Source: Nematostella vectensis
Lineage: Eukaryota; Cnidaria; Anthozoa; Actiniaria; Edwardsiidae
Direction of reading: 5' to 3'
Assembly: GCF_932526225.1 (NCBI RefSeq)
Contig: NC_064047.1
Location: forward strand, 2,355,501-2,419,500
Length of the DNA stretch: 64,000 bases
Below the pieces are notes generated by a model that searched no databases, had not been told where the DNA came from, and was given only the letters and a program-made list of their open reading frames with translations. Position numbers and translations under genes: made by a program. Below, in pieces: positions 43,301 to 53,399 of this stretch; within the stretch, counting starts at the first letter, position 1; each line of letters begins with the position of its first letter.

Positions 43301-43326
43301 AGCAAACTCGCAAGAAAGATATACAT
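37367..43326 (-). CDS. Secreted fibrinogen-like protein, resembles coral skeletal-matrix family, six exons
   Basis: Exons: 43326-43248, 40353-40273, 39959-39920, 39188-39056, 38272-38129, 37774-37367; splice sites are GT-AG and phases close to give about 294 aa. Exon 1 is a signal peptide (MYIFLASLLFIGDLAATDN). Exon 2 is a short coiled segment (LTKRVAEIERS). Exons 3-4 give SCRELKNDGG..YTLTVGGRSFDAYCHMDELVGCG.GPWTLAMKVDG, the opening pattern of fibrinogen-like domains; exon 5 gives FNYNSAYWTDENGYNL; the last exon gives ARIGIVGDESDDC and a cysteine-rich AGNMCDYWCSDAS end. This arrangement resembles uncharacterised skeletal organic matrix proteins of corals and their anemone relatives. Function is unknown; secretion and a carbohydrate- or matrix-binding role are inferred from the fold. 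Confidence 0.85.
38598..38665. repeat. Dispersed repeat, copy 2 (TAGCCTGCTTGCAGGCGG)
   Basis: Second copy of the stretch at 6853-6921, same orientation, here in an intron of the fibrinogen-like gene. Just downstream is a palindromic ATTCGAATTCGAATATTCGA run (about 38689-38708). Confidence 0.6.
39463..39911. repeat. 35-bp minisatellite, about 13 copies
   Basis: Unit TCCCCTACTTCCACCCCCTA followed by GTGAAGGCAAATGAG. It lies in the intron between exons 3 and 4 of the fibrinogen-like gene and ends about 10 bp before the exon 3 donor. Confidence 0.9.
41338..42900. repeat. Imperfect duplicated segments in intron 1 of the fibrinogen-like gene
   Basis: Two pairs of similar blocks are visible. One begins TTCTAGAGGGGGCACTTGTT at about 41344 and recurs at about 42574, continuing through GACAAATGGGAAA and GTGTGCTGACACAGG-type phrases. 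The other contains TTTGATTACTAGGCCTTGGA at about 41661 and 42130, followed by TGATACTTCAGGCCCATTT. G-tracts (about 42037-42052 and 42444-42459) sit in matching positions. This looks like a decayed tandem duplication with a unit of roughly 0.5-1.2 kb. Confidence 0.7.
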
Positions 43327-44229
43327 CTTGTCGTAATCTAGAGAAACACAAAAACACAGGGAGCCCACCAATTTGAAAAGTACTGAAATATTTCCCCAGA
43401 CGCACAATTCATAGATCCGACATTTCAATCACGCGCGCACGAATAACCAATCAGGAAAGAGATGATGCAATAACAGCCATATGGTCCCACAAATGTCCCA
43501 CAAAAAGTCGGCAATCGACGGCAAAAAAGATTGGTTTGAGATATTTTTTGCGAATCTGGACAAGCAAATAAGCATTTTTCGGTCAGCGTAGAAAGTGCTA
43601 GTCCTGTTTTCGTTGACCGGCCACTTTTAGTGTAGAGTTGGAACTCAAATTGCAGAAAAAAACGTAAAATTTCTGCGAAGAAACGTAAAACAAAAAGCAA
43701 ACAAACCATATACAAGAACAGTGTAAGTCCTACCTTCCTAAACTTGTGTTCGATATGATTGTCACGCAGGAATAAGTCACACATGTAGTGGAGTGATATT
43801 TAGCATCTAGAAATTATATACTGATCGGCTGTCAGCTTATTGAAGTCCACGGGACAACTAAAAGTATTTTGTTTAGCTAACCTATCGCGTTTGACAGGGA
43901 AATCTAAAACGCTCGCATGGAAATTGCTTAGCCAAGCAGTTCATATTTTTAATAGATTGACCTTTTGCTCGGGGAACTTATGGGCGTACCGCGTCCCTTT
44001 TCAAGTGGTACTGGAGAACAGAGATTTGAGCATTTGTTTTAGTCCTGTATCCTATAACTACATAAACAAAGTTAGGTCTGAGTTCACACAGGGTTTGCCC
44101 TGTGTAGGATTCAGGCCTGGCCGTCGACGAAATTTGGATTTAGTACGGTTAAAGATTTTGAGTGCAAAAATGATTGGAATCTTGTCAATCATTATATTCA
44201 TGTGTGTATCTTGCCATGCGCACTAGCAG
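43327..44229. other. Upstream region of the fibrinogen-like gene
   Basis: No exon recognised. The stretch 43435-43503 (GCGCACGAATAACCAATCAGG ... CCACAAATGTCCCACAAAAA) is partly matched in inverted orientation at about 45413-45500. CCAAT-like boxes occur there and could serve as promoter elements of the minus-strand gene, but are also repeat-borne. Confidence 0.35.
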
Positions 44230-44648
44230 TGTAACAAGTTAGTGAATGACATCCGTAGTCAGTAGCAACATTGTAAACATTACGTAAGTCACGGTAGCCC
44301 AAGGGAAGGTCGTCCCTCGTACACCCATTGGTTAAACCCTTATCCAAACAGTGCTAAAAGCCCTTCGGGATGTCAGTCTCAGTTATCCTAAAGGACATGC
44401 CGTCTTAGTAGCATATAAATATGGGTGCGTACCGAAGCCCCAACACACCAAAAACTCACTTAACAACTTGAAGAGACACCTGTAAGACAATACTTGTAGA
44501 CACCAGATGTTGTAAAGACTTTGTAACAGCGAACAAGTAAAAACCGGTACCAGCCAAGCGGGTCATAGTGGTTTTCTCACAAGTGGTCAGAGAGAGTCAT
44601 AGCCGCTTGTTACATTCGGTTAGAGAACCCAAAAATATAGCTGTTACA
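44230..44648. mobile_element. Possible solo LTR
   Basis: The segment starts TGTAACA and ends TGTTACA (short inverted ends of TG..CA type) and has a TATA-like GCATATAAATATGGG at about 44410 followed by a transcript-like region. No clear 4-6 bp target duplication is seen, and there is no second LTR or internal region. Confidence 0.3.
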
Positions 44649-47600
44649 TAATCCTAGGTTACTTCAATTACATATAAGAATGAGACTTTCGTTTGTATTA
44701 TTGCTGTAAATCTTGACGTTTGCCGATAAAACTTGTAGTTAAAAGTCAGGCGTAAAGAGCGAATACGGACATGACGGAAAAACATGAGTTTTCCAATAAG
44801 CTCATTTCGATAAAATAAGGCGGAAAATTCCCCAAATTGCTTAGTGAGTAATATCAAACAAAATATCAAATGCGACTTTTTTTAAATTGATGCTACTTTT
44901 TGTAAAATATCATTGAAATTTGAGGTTTTCGTCCCTGATCCCATACATAGCGCAAGGATGATCAAGAAAAATTGTAAGAAATTGTATCTTCTCCATCTCT
45001 TCGAAGTGCGCATGTTCAGGGTTTTCCGTCATGTCGCGAATACGGCATTCTCTTTTACTTTTCCCCGCACTAAAATCACTGAAAGTTGAGATAAATAGCT
45101 TTGAAAGCACATAAACACATAGTATCTACCGAAGAGAGCACCGCTTTATCTTATTGTTTCCAAGTATTTTAAGCTGGATTCGTGCCGTTTCCATTCATCA
45201 ACCAAGCTTGTAGTTATCTATCTCTATGCTTCTCTACAAAATTTTTACCAAACTTGGACAACAAATCAAGTATCCATCATGTTAGGTGACCGTGTTTTAT
45301 TTCCCAAGTCGCAGGAAATCTCCTATAAACGTCTTTATTTTAGATACTAAAATAACCCGAGCAGGATTCACAGACCTCATCCGACATCGACATCCTCATC
45401 CGTTGTACAATTTGTGGGACTTTTGTGGGACATTTGGGTTGCACTTCGCTGGCTTCTATTTGCTTCTATTTGCTGCTTTCTGATTGGATATTCGTGCGCG
45501 GACCGTAGACATATAAAAGGAAATGATGTTTTCTCTACGCAAACAAGGAATTTCTGAATCTTGCCTTCCCCGCATACACACACCCTCTCTAAACAAGGCT
45601 CTGTTTTCTAGAGATAACCTTGAAAACGCCAATTTGTAAGCGCTAAGCTGGCTAGTAAATTATAGGCCAAATACAAAGCAGATATTTCCAAAATAATAAA
45701 ATAATAATAATAAATAAGTAAATCTAATAGCATTTAACAAAGCAAAAAAAGTTTAACAAAAATACATAACGCCTATCTAGCCGAGAACATGAAGTACAAA
45801 AAATGTATTTTAAATTCTTAAAATCTAAGAAAAAAATCACAAACAAAAAATAAGTAAAAAAAAAAACACCTACCTGAAATTTTCGACGATTCAAGAATGT
45901 AAGAGATGAGTAATCGAAACTCACGTTTTATACTGGCCTTGTTGAGGACTGAAGAGGTACTGGAGTGCACGGGCTCAAGAAGATCATCGAACAGACGTCA
46001 GTTACTGGAGCCAGGTGCACAGAGGACCCTACAAATAACGTATAATTGACCAGCTGGTGTATTAAGGAAAAAAGCTGTGACCTTGATCTTTTCTGTACCG
46101 AGGTACACAGGCTTTTTTCTCTCAAAACAGCCCCAACCCTTCAATAAAAATATTAAGTTATAAGTTGTAAATCAGAAATCTCTTTACTACATAAAGTCTC
46201 AATGATCTCATGCGACGTTTCAAAGCTCCCTCTTGGGCTGGCATAAGGGAGAGTATAGTTGTTCATGAGCAAAGCTTGCCATACAAGTTCTACCTAAATA
46301 TCGCTATCGCTGCGTTTTAATCAAAACACCTAGATTGGCTGATGCAGAAAAAGTCGCCTACCAGTTTTGGTTATAAGTTCTATGCTGCCTTGCTATAAAA
46401 AAAAAAAAGACGCTTAGAGATTGGAAAAGTTACATTTCCCCTGACACTAATTTGTGAGCAGTCTACCAATAAAACATAGAAGGAAGTCTCCTCTCTTCTT
46501 TCAAGATTCGGGATGCATTTATATAAGAATGAATCTAGCACGAGTTCCCTAAAGAGGTCATAGTATTAACACCCAAAAATCATGAAAAAGTGCAATAATA
46601 AATTCGTGTTCGGTCAATTCCTTTATAATGGAAATGCCTCATTTCTTAACTTGTTGTTACACAAATTGAGTCGATGCCAGCTGCCAACCAAAGATAGCGC
46701 TTCAGCCAAATTAAAAACGACTTCACAAGTATACTAGTTAATTACTAAAAAAATCCCACAATCTTGCCTTGAGTGCCTCTTGACTAATCAAAGAGGGTAC
46801 CCCAATTCGTTATTTAGATTTTTATTAGCGACAGTTTTGGGGAGTTTAACTGTTACCCCTCGAGACATGAATTGTGTACGCATGAGAACAAAAAAGAAAA
46901 TTCATAATGGAGGGCAATAATAAAAAAACATCGAACCTTGGTTGAACGACGTTAGAAGTAATAGAGCTATTACTAAAAATGGTAAATCGGCACAGGCTCG
47001 TACCCAGGATTGGCTGAGGGGCGGCCGCTAAGTCCTTATCCTGGTCTTTACCATGATAGTCAATGACGGTTGCAGCCACAGTGCTGAATAACGTATGTGC
47101 ATGCGCGTGTTCTGGCGAAAACAAACACAATCGTAGTGTTGACTTGTTCTAGTAAAGGTACGAAAGGCTGACTTCAGTCGCTGTTTTGACTTACTGCACA
47201 GCATTAAAACCATACTGTACAAAAGATTACAGATTTGTTTAATAATAAGGGAGTCGTTTAGAAAATTATAGCCTAAGGTTTGGTCTAGTTTTCTCAGCAT
47301 TCGTCGAACATGACAGTTCGCCGGTAAAACGCCACCATTTTAAAACAAAAAGGCTGGTTTAACTGCGCGGTACTGGAACTAGCCTTGCGATTTTCAGCAC
47401 GTCGGTTGTAGCTTTACCACGCACGAGTGAAAGCCTACTATCATATCAACAATCATCGTCCTATCACATTGAGCCCCCTCGGGGATAGCAATAGCGTAAA
47501 AATTTTATAGCAGTTGGTTGAATTTAATGCCCTCAAAGATAGGGCGATCACCCTATCGTCTACTTTTATGGAGAGCCCCCTGGCGGGCTTTGCTATACAT

Positions 47601-48880
47601 AGAACTCGGCTGTAACGGATCAAGATGCACCAAGAGACCATGATGTAAGAGAACGAATCCCCCGTATTAGGGTATGTTCCAATGATGACGTCCGTAAAAA
47701 CTATTTTATAGAACAAGCAGTTATTTTTAGATACGTCTCTGATTGGTTAGCGCTCACGTTTCCTAGCAACAAGAGTCTTACGCGCGATCACATCTTGAGC
47801 AATGTGATCCGGCAAAGGATGTCTCGGAAATCTTTTTGACCGAAAATACCTTCCTTTTTTACGAACGCTGTAAAAATGACATTCCATAGACTACGTTGGA
47901 GCCAATCAACCGTTTCTGGGACATTGAAATGCATAAAGTGCGTGATTTTAGGCTCTAGGATCAACTTCCCCAGTAAAAGTTTTCACTGCTGATTCGCAAA
48001 TTTCTTATAACACAACAATCAATCATAAATCTGTGTTTACAAAACACAATTCTCTTCCCATTCCCTTATAATGAAAAAGATACATCCAGAACTTAATACC
48101 ATTATATTCACACCGATATTACAAATAAAAGATTTCAAGTCTTTATAATGAAGTAGATCTTATTCCAGTGACAAGGGTTTCTTGAGTGACATAATTTCTG
48201 AACATTTGCGTAAAAAAATGAAGTTCATTCATCTAAAAATGTTATAAATCAAAGAAAAATAAAGGCCTCCTTGTATTAAAATACATAACACAGACTATGA
48301 GAATGCCTAGGTATTCTATCTAACCGAATTGCAGAGAATAAGAACTTTTTAGGAGTCTGCAAGATGTTCTTGGATGAACTCCCAATTCACCGTCTCCCCG
48401 ACGTCTTCCTGTTCAATTATTTATATAACATTTAGATAACTGAACATTAGATAACTTAACAGATAACAGGACACCACCCCATGAGTAGGCATTGTGATCA
48501 TGAGCCTTGAAGATCAGCTAAAAGGATAAAAACAGGTAGCGAACGAAGTTAAGAAGTGCAAAGGGAAAAAATTTGGTGTGAAATTGTACTAGCTCGTGGT
48601 GCCCATAACCAAATATGGCGCGACGAACCATGTATGGATGCTATGATTGACAAGCTCGCGCAATCTAAAATAGCTTTCTTGGACGTTATCATGGGCCACG
48701 GGGATTCGTTCTCTTATATCATAGTCTCTTGGATGCACCTTATAGTCCGGCGGATATGTGTTTGAATTGCGCACTTTTTGCTAAAGTTTCCAATTTAAGC
48801 ATAGTGATAGTTTTTAATTCCCTTTTCAAGATAGGCTGTAGAGCCAAGCTCAGATCGGCCTTAATTTCCAATTAATAAGG
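44649..48880. other. Host DNA left of the provirus
   Basis: No gene recognised. A segment around 47610-47700 is repeated in inverted orientation at about 48683-48755 (shared phrase GGGGATTCGTTCTCTTA on the matching strands, then GTCTCTTGG). A phrase GTACCCAGGATTGGCTGAGG at about 47001 resembles those flanking the 24.6-kb minisatellite. Small frames carry no motif. Confidence 0.4.
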
Positions 48881-49028
48881 AGTAGTAGGGTTTTGGCGCA
48901 GCTGGCGCAACTTTTTGATCTCCCCAAATTTCATTCCAAAATGGCGCGAAAGTCTCCGCGCACCTCCGCCAAGCCTCGCGACCTGCGCATGCGCGAGTTT
49001 GCCAGAGATCTCTTGCACGACCACGCCC
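48881..49028. repeat. Candidate left end of the Polinton-like provirus
   Basis: AGTAGTAGGGTTTTGGCGCA begins here, after AT-rich host-like DNA. Polinton terminal repeats characteristically begin with AG (often AGT) and the following DNA is more GC-rich. If correct, the six-base target duplication would be ATAAGG (48875-48880). The matching right terminal repeat is outside the window, so this is inferred from composition and start bases only. Confidence 0.4.
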
Positions 49029-49398
49029 ACCTGTCAATCATTTTGTCAAAAACCTGTCAATCATTTTGTCAAAAACCTGTCAATCATTTTGTCACGTGAC
49101 GACCACGCCCACCTGTCAATCATTTTGTCAAAAACCTGTCAATCATTTTGTCACGTGATAGCCACGCCCACCTGTCAATCACTTTGTAAAAAACCTGTCA
49201 ATCACTTTGTCAAGAACCTGTCAATCACTTTGTCACGTGACGGCCACGCCCACCTGTCAATCATTTTGTCGAAAACCTGTCAATCACTTTGTCACGTGAT
49301 AGCCACGCCCACCTGTCAATCATTTTATCAAAAACCTGTCAATCACTTTGTCACGTGACGGCCAAGCCCACCTGTCAATCATTTTGTCACGTGTCGCA
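49018..49398. repeat. Tandem repeat block upstream of polB
   Basis: Units of CACGTGACGGCCACGCCCAC followed by CTGTCAATCATTTTGTCAAAAA and variants recur about six times over about 370 bp. CCTGTCAATCA occurs more than a dozen times and CACGTGA six times. It lies between the proposed left end and polB and may belong to the terminal repeat or to a replication or packaging region. The plus-strand frames across it are repeat artefacts. Confidence 0.85.
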
Positions 49399-49402
49399 CC
49401 TA

Positions 49403-49432
49403 GGGGGAGCTCGAGGGGGCTAGCCTCTCAGC
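49403..49432. repeat. GC-rich palindromic element, copy 1 (intergenic)
   Basis: GGGGGAGCTCGAGGGGGCTA followed by GCCTCTCA, just upstream of polB. One of six related palindromes in the provirus; see the separate finding. Confidence 0.8.
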
Positions 49433-49463
49433 TTCACATCTAAAAAAAGCTTTTGAAAAGTGG

Positions 49464-49471
49464 TTTAAAGA
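49464..49471 (+). promoter_or_regulatory. TTTAAAGA promoter box of polB
   Basis: GTGGTTTAAAGAC ends directly at the ATG (49473). The GTGGTTTAAAGAC form recurs before the ankyrin gene, and a GTGATTTAAGGAC variant before the zinc-repeat gene. The other, mostly structural genes tend to have TTTAAAGATTAT or relatives farther upstream. Confidence 0.6.
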
Positions 49472-49472
49472 C

Positions 49473-52400
49473 ATGGCTGGTTTGATAGAAATGAAGAACC
49501 TGAAGGTGAAAGATCTGAAAGCCCTCGCCAAGGAGCGGGGTATCCCAAGATATTACTGGATGCGGAGAGACGAGCTCGTCGGGGCGCTGACCAGCACGTC
49601 ACCACCACCACCACCCCGACGGGTTCCTTTACCCAAACTTGTCAAAGGGCTGCCACGACCACCCCGCATTACCCCGTCCAACACGTCGGAGAGTATTCTC
49701 GACGGCCCGATACCTGAGATTAATGTCCCTATTCTTAAACCCTCCCAACCCCCACGGAGTTCCCGCGTCCAATCACTCAAGCATTTTGCAAACAGGGCGG
49801 CCAACTTGATCAAGAGCGAGTTAGACAAGTTTGCGGATTGGATACTATCTTATGTCCCTGAGCCCATCAAAAAGACCGTCAAAGAGGCTGCAGATAAACG
49901 GGTCGAACGTCTGAAGGAGAGGATTAAGCGTCTACACGAGGAGGTGGAAGATCGCTTCACACCCAAGGAACAACAGACGGCGTTGAAGGGGTATCTTAAA
50001 ACCCACGGAATAGCCGGGCAGAGAGGTTACGACCCCAAGACATTCATCGCCAGAATCAAACCGAAAGTCCTTGAACTCATCGGTCGACAAGAGAAGCCTA
50101 TCAAAGTGAAGTTTATCTTTACTTGCGGGTTTATAAAAGAGGATCCGGCTACAGCTCAGATCGAAGAAGAACTGGGATATTTTCATACAGAAAAGCCCGA
50201 GATTGTGACAGAGTCGACTGATCTCTCTGATTTGTTCGATACGATGACAAATTATTTACTCGGATTAGTTGAGCTGTTCCAGAAGCAAGGCTCCGGATGG
50301 CAGTTTGACCAAGTGGAATACTTTGACATCAACATAGATCCCTTTGAACCGCTTTCTGGGTCTTCCTATATTCCGCTGCCGCCGAAACTAGCGTCTAAGA
50401 AGGCGATCATCAATGTTAAGAACGAGAATGATCACGAATGTTTCAAGTGGGCAGTAACCTCTGCTGTGTATCCTAGGGAGAAAGATCCTCAAAGGTTCAG
50501 TAAACAAATGATAGAGAACTCTGAGAAATTCGACTGGTCAGGGATAGAGTTCCCCGTCTCACTAAAACAGATTGACAAGTTCGAGAAACAGAACCAGTAT
50601 ACGGTTAATGTGTTTGGATACGAAACCAAAATATATCCATTGAGAATCAGTGAGAAGGATCCAGATAATGCAATCAACTTACTTCTCATCTCGGATGATG
50701 AGACGAATCATTACTGCTGGATAAAGAATATGATGAGATTAGTATCTACTCAAATTGATGAGTTTCATCATACTCGTTTTTTATGCTGTAGATGTCTGAA
50801 CTCGTTTCGGTGCAAACAATCATTAGAAAAACATTCTGAATGCTGCGGCAATCATGAAGCGGTTGGAATAGAGATGCCTAAGATAGATAAGGATGGAAAT
50901 CTACCCCACATTAAATTCAAAAACTACAACAGAAAAATGCGTGTCCCCTTTGTTGTCTATGCCGACTTTGAGAGCTTCACAGAGAATATAGACACTTGCT
51001 CCCCAGATGGGAGTAAAAGCTTCACTAAGCAATACCAGAAACACAAACCGTCTGGTTTCTGCTATCTCATCAAGTGTTTCGACGGAGATATATCCCCACC
51101 CGAGCTTGTACGATACACGGCCGAATCTCCAGACGAAGATATCCCACAGCTTTTCGTAGAGTCTTTGGAGTCAGACATTAAGAAAATTTACGATAAGTTC
51201 AGGTTCCCTAAGAAGGTGAAAATGACTCCGAAGGACAAAATCGCCTATAACGACGCCACTCACTGCCACATCTGTGAGGGTGAATTAGGGGAAGACAAGG
51301 TTTTGGACCATTGCCACCTTACAGGGAAGTACAGAGGTGCTGCTCACAACGCATGCAACTTAGATCACAAAATTCCAAAGTTCTTTCCTGTTATCTTTCA
51401 CAATCTGTCTGGGTACGACAGCCATCTATTTATCAAGAACCTTGGTACATCGGAAGGTAAAATAAACTGTATACCTAATAACGAGGAAAAGTATATTTCT
51501 TTCACAAAACAGATTGTAGTCGACAGTTTCACGAACAAGGAGGGCAACAAGATTGATGTTAAACGTGATATCAGATTTATCGACAGTTTCAGGTTTATGT
51601 CGGCCAGTCTCGACAGTCTAGTGGGTAATATGTCAAGGGAGTGCTTCAAAAACCTGGCGGAGTACTATGAGGGGGAGGAGCTCCAGCTGTTGTTGAGGAA
51701 GGGTGTTTTCCCTTACGACTGGTTCGACGGCTTTAGCAAGCTCGACGCAACACAGCTCCCACAGAGAGAGGCATTCCACTCCAAACTCAACGACACCGAC
51801 ATATCGGAGGAGGATCACCTGCACGCGCGGAGAGTGTGGGAGGTCTTTGGGATGAGGACCATGAGGGATTACCACAATCTGTACCTAGAGTCGGATGTGT
51901 TGCTTTTAGCTGACGTTTTCGAGAACTTTAGGGACGTTTGTCTCAAGAATTACGGTCTGGACCCCGCTTGGTACTACACAGCGCCAGGGTTGGCCTGGGA
52001 TGCAGCGTTGAAGACCACCAAGGTGAGGCTAGAGCTTCTGACGGACTACGACATGTTGCTCATGATTGAGAAGGGCATCCGTGGGGGTGTCTCCATGATA
52101 AGCAACAGACATGGGGAGGCAAATAACCCTTACATGAAGGAGTATGACCCTGACCTACCCACAAAATATATCACCTACCTTGATGCTAACAATTTGTATG
52201 GCTGGGCGATGAGCAACCCTTTACCGACTCACGGTTTCAGGTGGATGGGTGACCAAGAGCTGTCAGGTTGGAGAGACCGCCCATGCATTCTGGAGGTTGA
52301 CTTGGAGTACCCTCACCACCTACATGACTTACACAACGATTACCCACTAGCCCCGGAATCTATCGGGCTAGGCAATGTGGACAAGTTGGTCCCCAACCTT

Positions 52401-53399
52401 AACGACAAGACAAAGTACGTTATCCACCATGAGACTCTGAGACTTTATGTGAGTTTTGGGCTAAAAGTCACTAAGATTCACAGGGGTGTCACTTTTGAGG
52501 AGTCTGCTTGGCTGGAGCCCTACATTGACTTGAACACCGATCTGAGAGCCAAGGCGACAAACGATTTTGAGAAAGATTTTTTCAAGTTAATGAACAACTC
52601 CGTCTTTGGTAAGACTATGGAGAACATTAGGAACAGGGTGGACATTCGGTTGGTGACGGACGAGAAGCAGGCTAAGAAGCTCATATCAAAGCCGAACTAT
52701 CAACATCGCACCATCTTTTGCGAGAATCTAGCCGCCATCCACATGAAGAAGACAAAGCTGATCTTCAACAAGCCTGTCTACTTGGGCATGTCCATTCTGG
52801 ACCTGAGTAAGACGCTCATGTACGATTTCCACTACAACTTCGTCAAGCCCAAGTACGGTGAGGATGCAAAGCTCTTATTCACTGATACTGACAGCCTGAT
52901 GTATGAGATCGAGACGAAAGACTTTTACGAGGACATCAGCGGGGATGTGAGGTCCATGTTCGACACCAGCAACTTTCCGAAGGGTCACCCATCTGGTATT
53001 GAGGTGGGTGTGAACAAGAAAGTCATCGGAATGTTTAAAGATGAGGCTGGGGGTCAGCAAATCACAGAATTTGTAGGACTGAGGGCCAAACTTTACTCGT
53101 ACAAGATGGATGAAGGTAAAGAAGAAAAGAAATGCAAGGGCGTCAAGAGAGCAGTCGTCAAGAAGAGCATCGGTTTCGATGACTACAAGGATTGCTTATT
53201 TAGTAAGAAACCTCAGATGAGACTTATGAATGTCATCAGAAGTCATAAGCATGATGTTTACACTGAAACAGTGAACAAGGTCGCTCTATCTCATGAGGAT
53301 GATAAACGGGTCATCTGTGATGATGGTATTCACACCTTCGCTCACGGTCATTTCAGAACGCTATTAGGTGGTGGCTCAGTATCTTCAGGGACGACTTGA
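49473..53399 (+). CDS. PolB: Protein-primed family B DNA polymerase of a Polinton/adintovirus-like element
   Basis: A 1308-aa uninterrupted frame starting in the context ACATGGC. In order: a SAP-like N-terminus (residues about 10-40), a proline/basic linker, a C2H2-like finger (about 438-461), exonuclease motif I (D498-x-E500 in YADFESF), an endonuclease-VII/HNH-like insertion (about 598-630, CHIC..LDHCH.TGK.RG..C), Exo II (N644..YD649), Exo III (LESDVLLLAD, about 806), palm motif A (D904..NLYG), motif B (K1038..NNSVFG) and motif C (D1138TD1140). All catalytic motifs are intact. It would replicate the linear element from a terminal protein. The large insertions characterise the long Polinton polymerases of cnidarians. 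Its end overlaps the convergent integrase gene by 52 bp. Confidence 0.96.
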   Translation: MAGLIEMKNLKVKDLKALAKERGIPRYYWMRRDELVGALTSTSPPPPPRRVPLPKLVKGLPRPPRITPSNTSESILDGPIPEINVPILKPSQPPRSSRVQSLKHFANRAANLIKSELDKFADWILSYVPEPIKKTVKEAADKRVERLKERIKRLHEEVEDRFTPKEQQTALKGYLKTHGIAGQRGYDPKTFIARIKPKVLELIGRQEKPIKVKFIFTCGFIKEDPATAQIEEELGYFHTEKPEIVTESTDLSDLFDTMTNYLLGLVELFQKQGSGWQFDQVEYFDINIDPFEPLSGSSYIPLPPKLASKKAIINVKNENDHECFKWAVTSAVYPREKDPQRFSKQMIENSEKFDWSGIEFPVSLKQIDKFEKQNQYTVNVFGYETKIYPLRISEKDPDNAINLLLISDDETNHYCWIKNMMRLVSTQIDEFHHTRFLCCRCLNSFRCKQSLEKHSECCGNHEAVGIEMPKIDKDGNLPHIKFKNYNRKMRVPFVVYADFESFTENIDTCSPDGSKSFTKQYQKHKPSGFCYLIKCFDGDISPPELVRYTAESPDEDIPQLFVESLESDIKKIYDKFRFPKKVKMTPKDKIAYNDATHCHICEGELGEDKVLDHCHLTGKYRGAAHNACNLDHKIPKFFPVIFHNLSGYDSHLFIKNLGTSEGKINCIPNNEEKYISFTKQIVVDSFTNKEGNKIDVKRDIRFIDSFRFMSASLDSLVGNMSRECFKNLAEYYEGEELQLLLRKGVFPYDWFDGFSKLDATQLPQREAFHSKLNDTDISEEDHLHARRVWEVFGMRTMRDYHNLYLESDVLLLADVFENFRDVCLKNYGLDPAWYYTAPGLAWDAALKTTKVRLELLTDYDMLLMIEKGIRGGVSMISNRHGEANNPYMKEYDPDLPTKYITYLDANNLYGWAMSNPLPTHGFRWMGDQELSGWRDRPCILEVDLEYPHHLHDLHNDYPLAPESIGLGNVDKLVPNLNDKTKYVIHHETLRLYVSFGLKVTKIHRGVTFEESAWLEPYIDLNTDLRAKATNDFEKDFFKLMNNSVFGKTMENIRNRVDIRLVTDEKQAKKLISKPNYQHRTIFCENLAAIHMKKTKLIFNKPVYLGMSILDLSKTLMYDFHYNFVKPKYGEDAKLLFTDTDSLMYEIETKDFYEDISGDVRSMFDTSNFPKGHPSGIEVGVNKKVIGMFKDEAGGQQITEFVGLRAKLYSYKMDEGKEEKKCKGVKRAVVKKSIGFDDYKDCLFSKKPQMRLMNVIRSHKHDVYTETVNKVALSHEDDKRVICDDGIHTFAHGHFRTLLGGGSVSSGTT

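Noticed and set aside
48556..48765. Small frame sharing DSFSYI-VSW with the antisense frame at 47453-47716
   Set aside because: The similarity is explained by an inverted DNA duplication; neither copy shows a gene structure.
48915..49358. Plus-strand frame of 147 codons before polB
   Set aside because: Lies across the tandem repeat block; repetitive product, no box or ATG context like the real viral genes.
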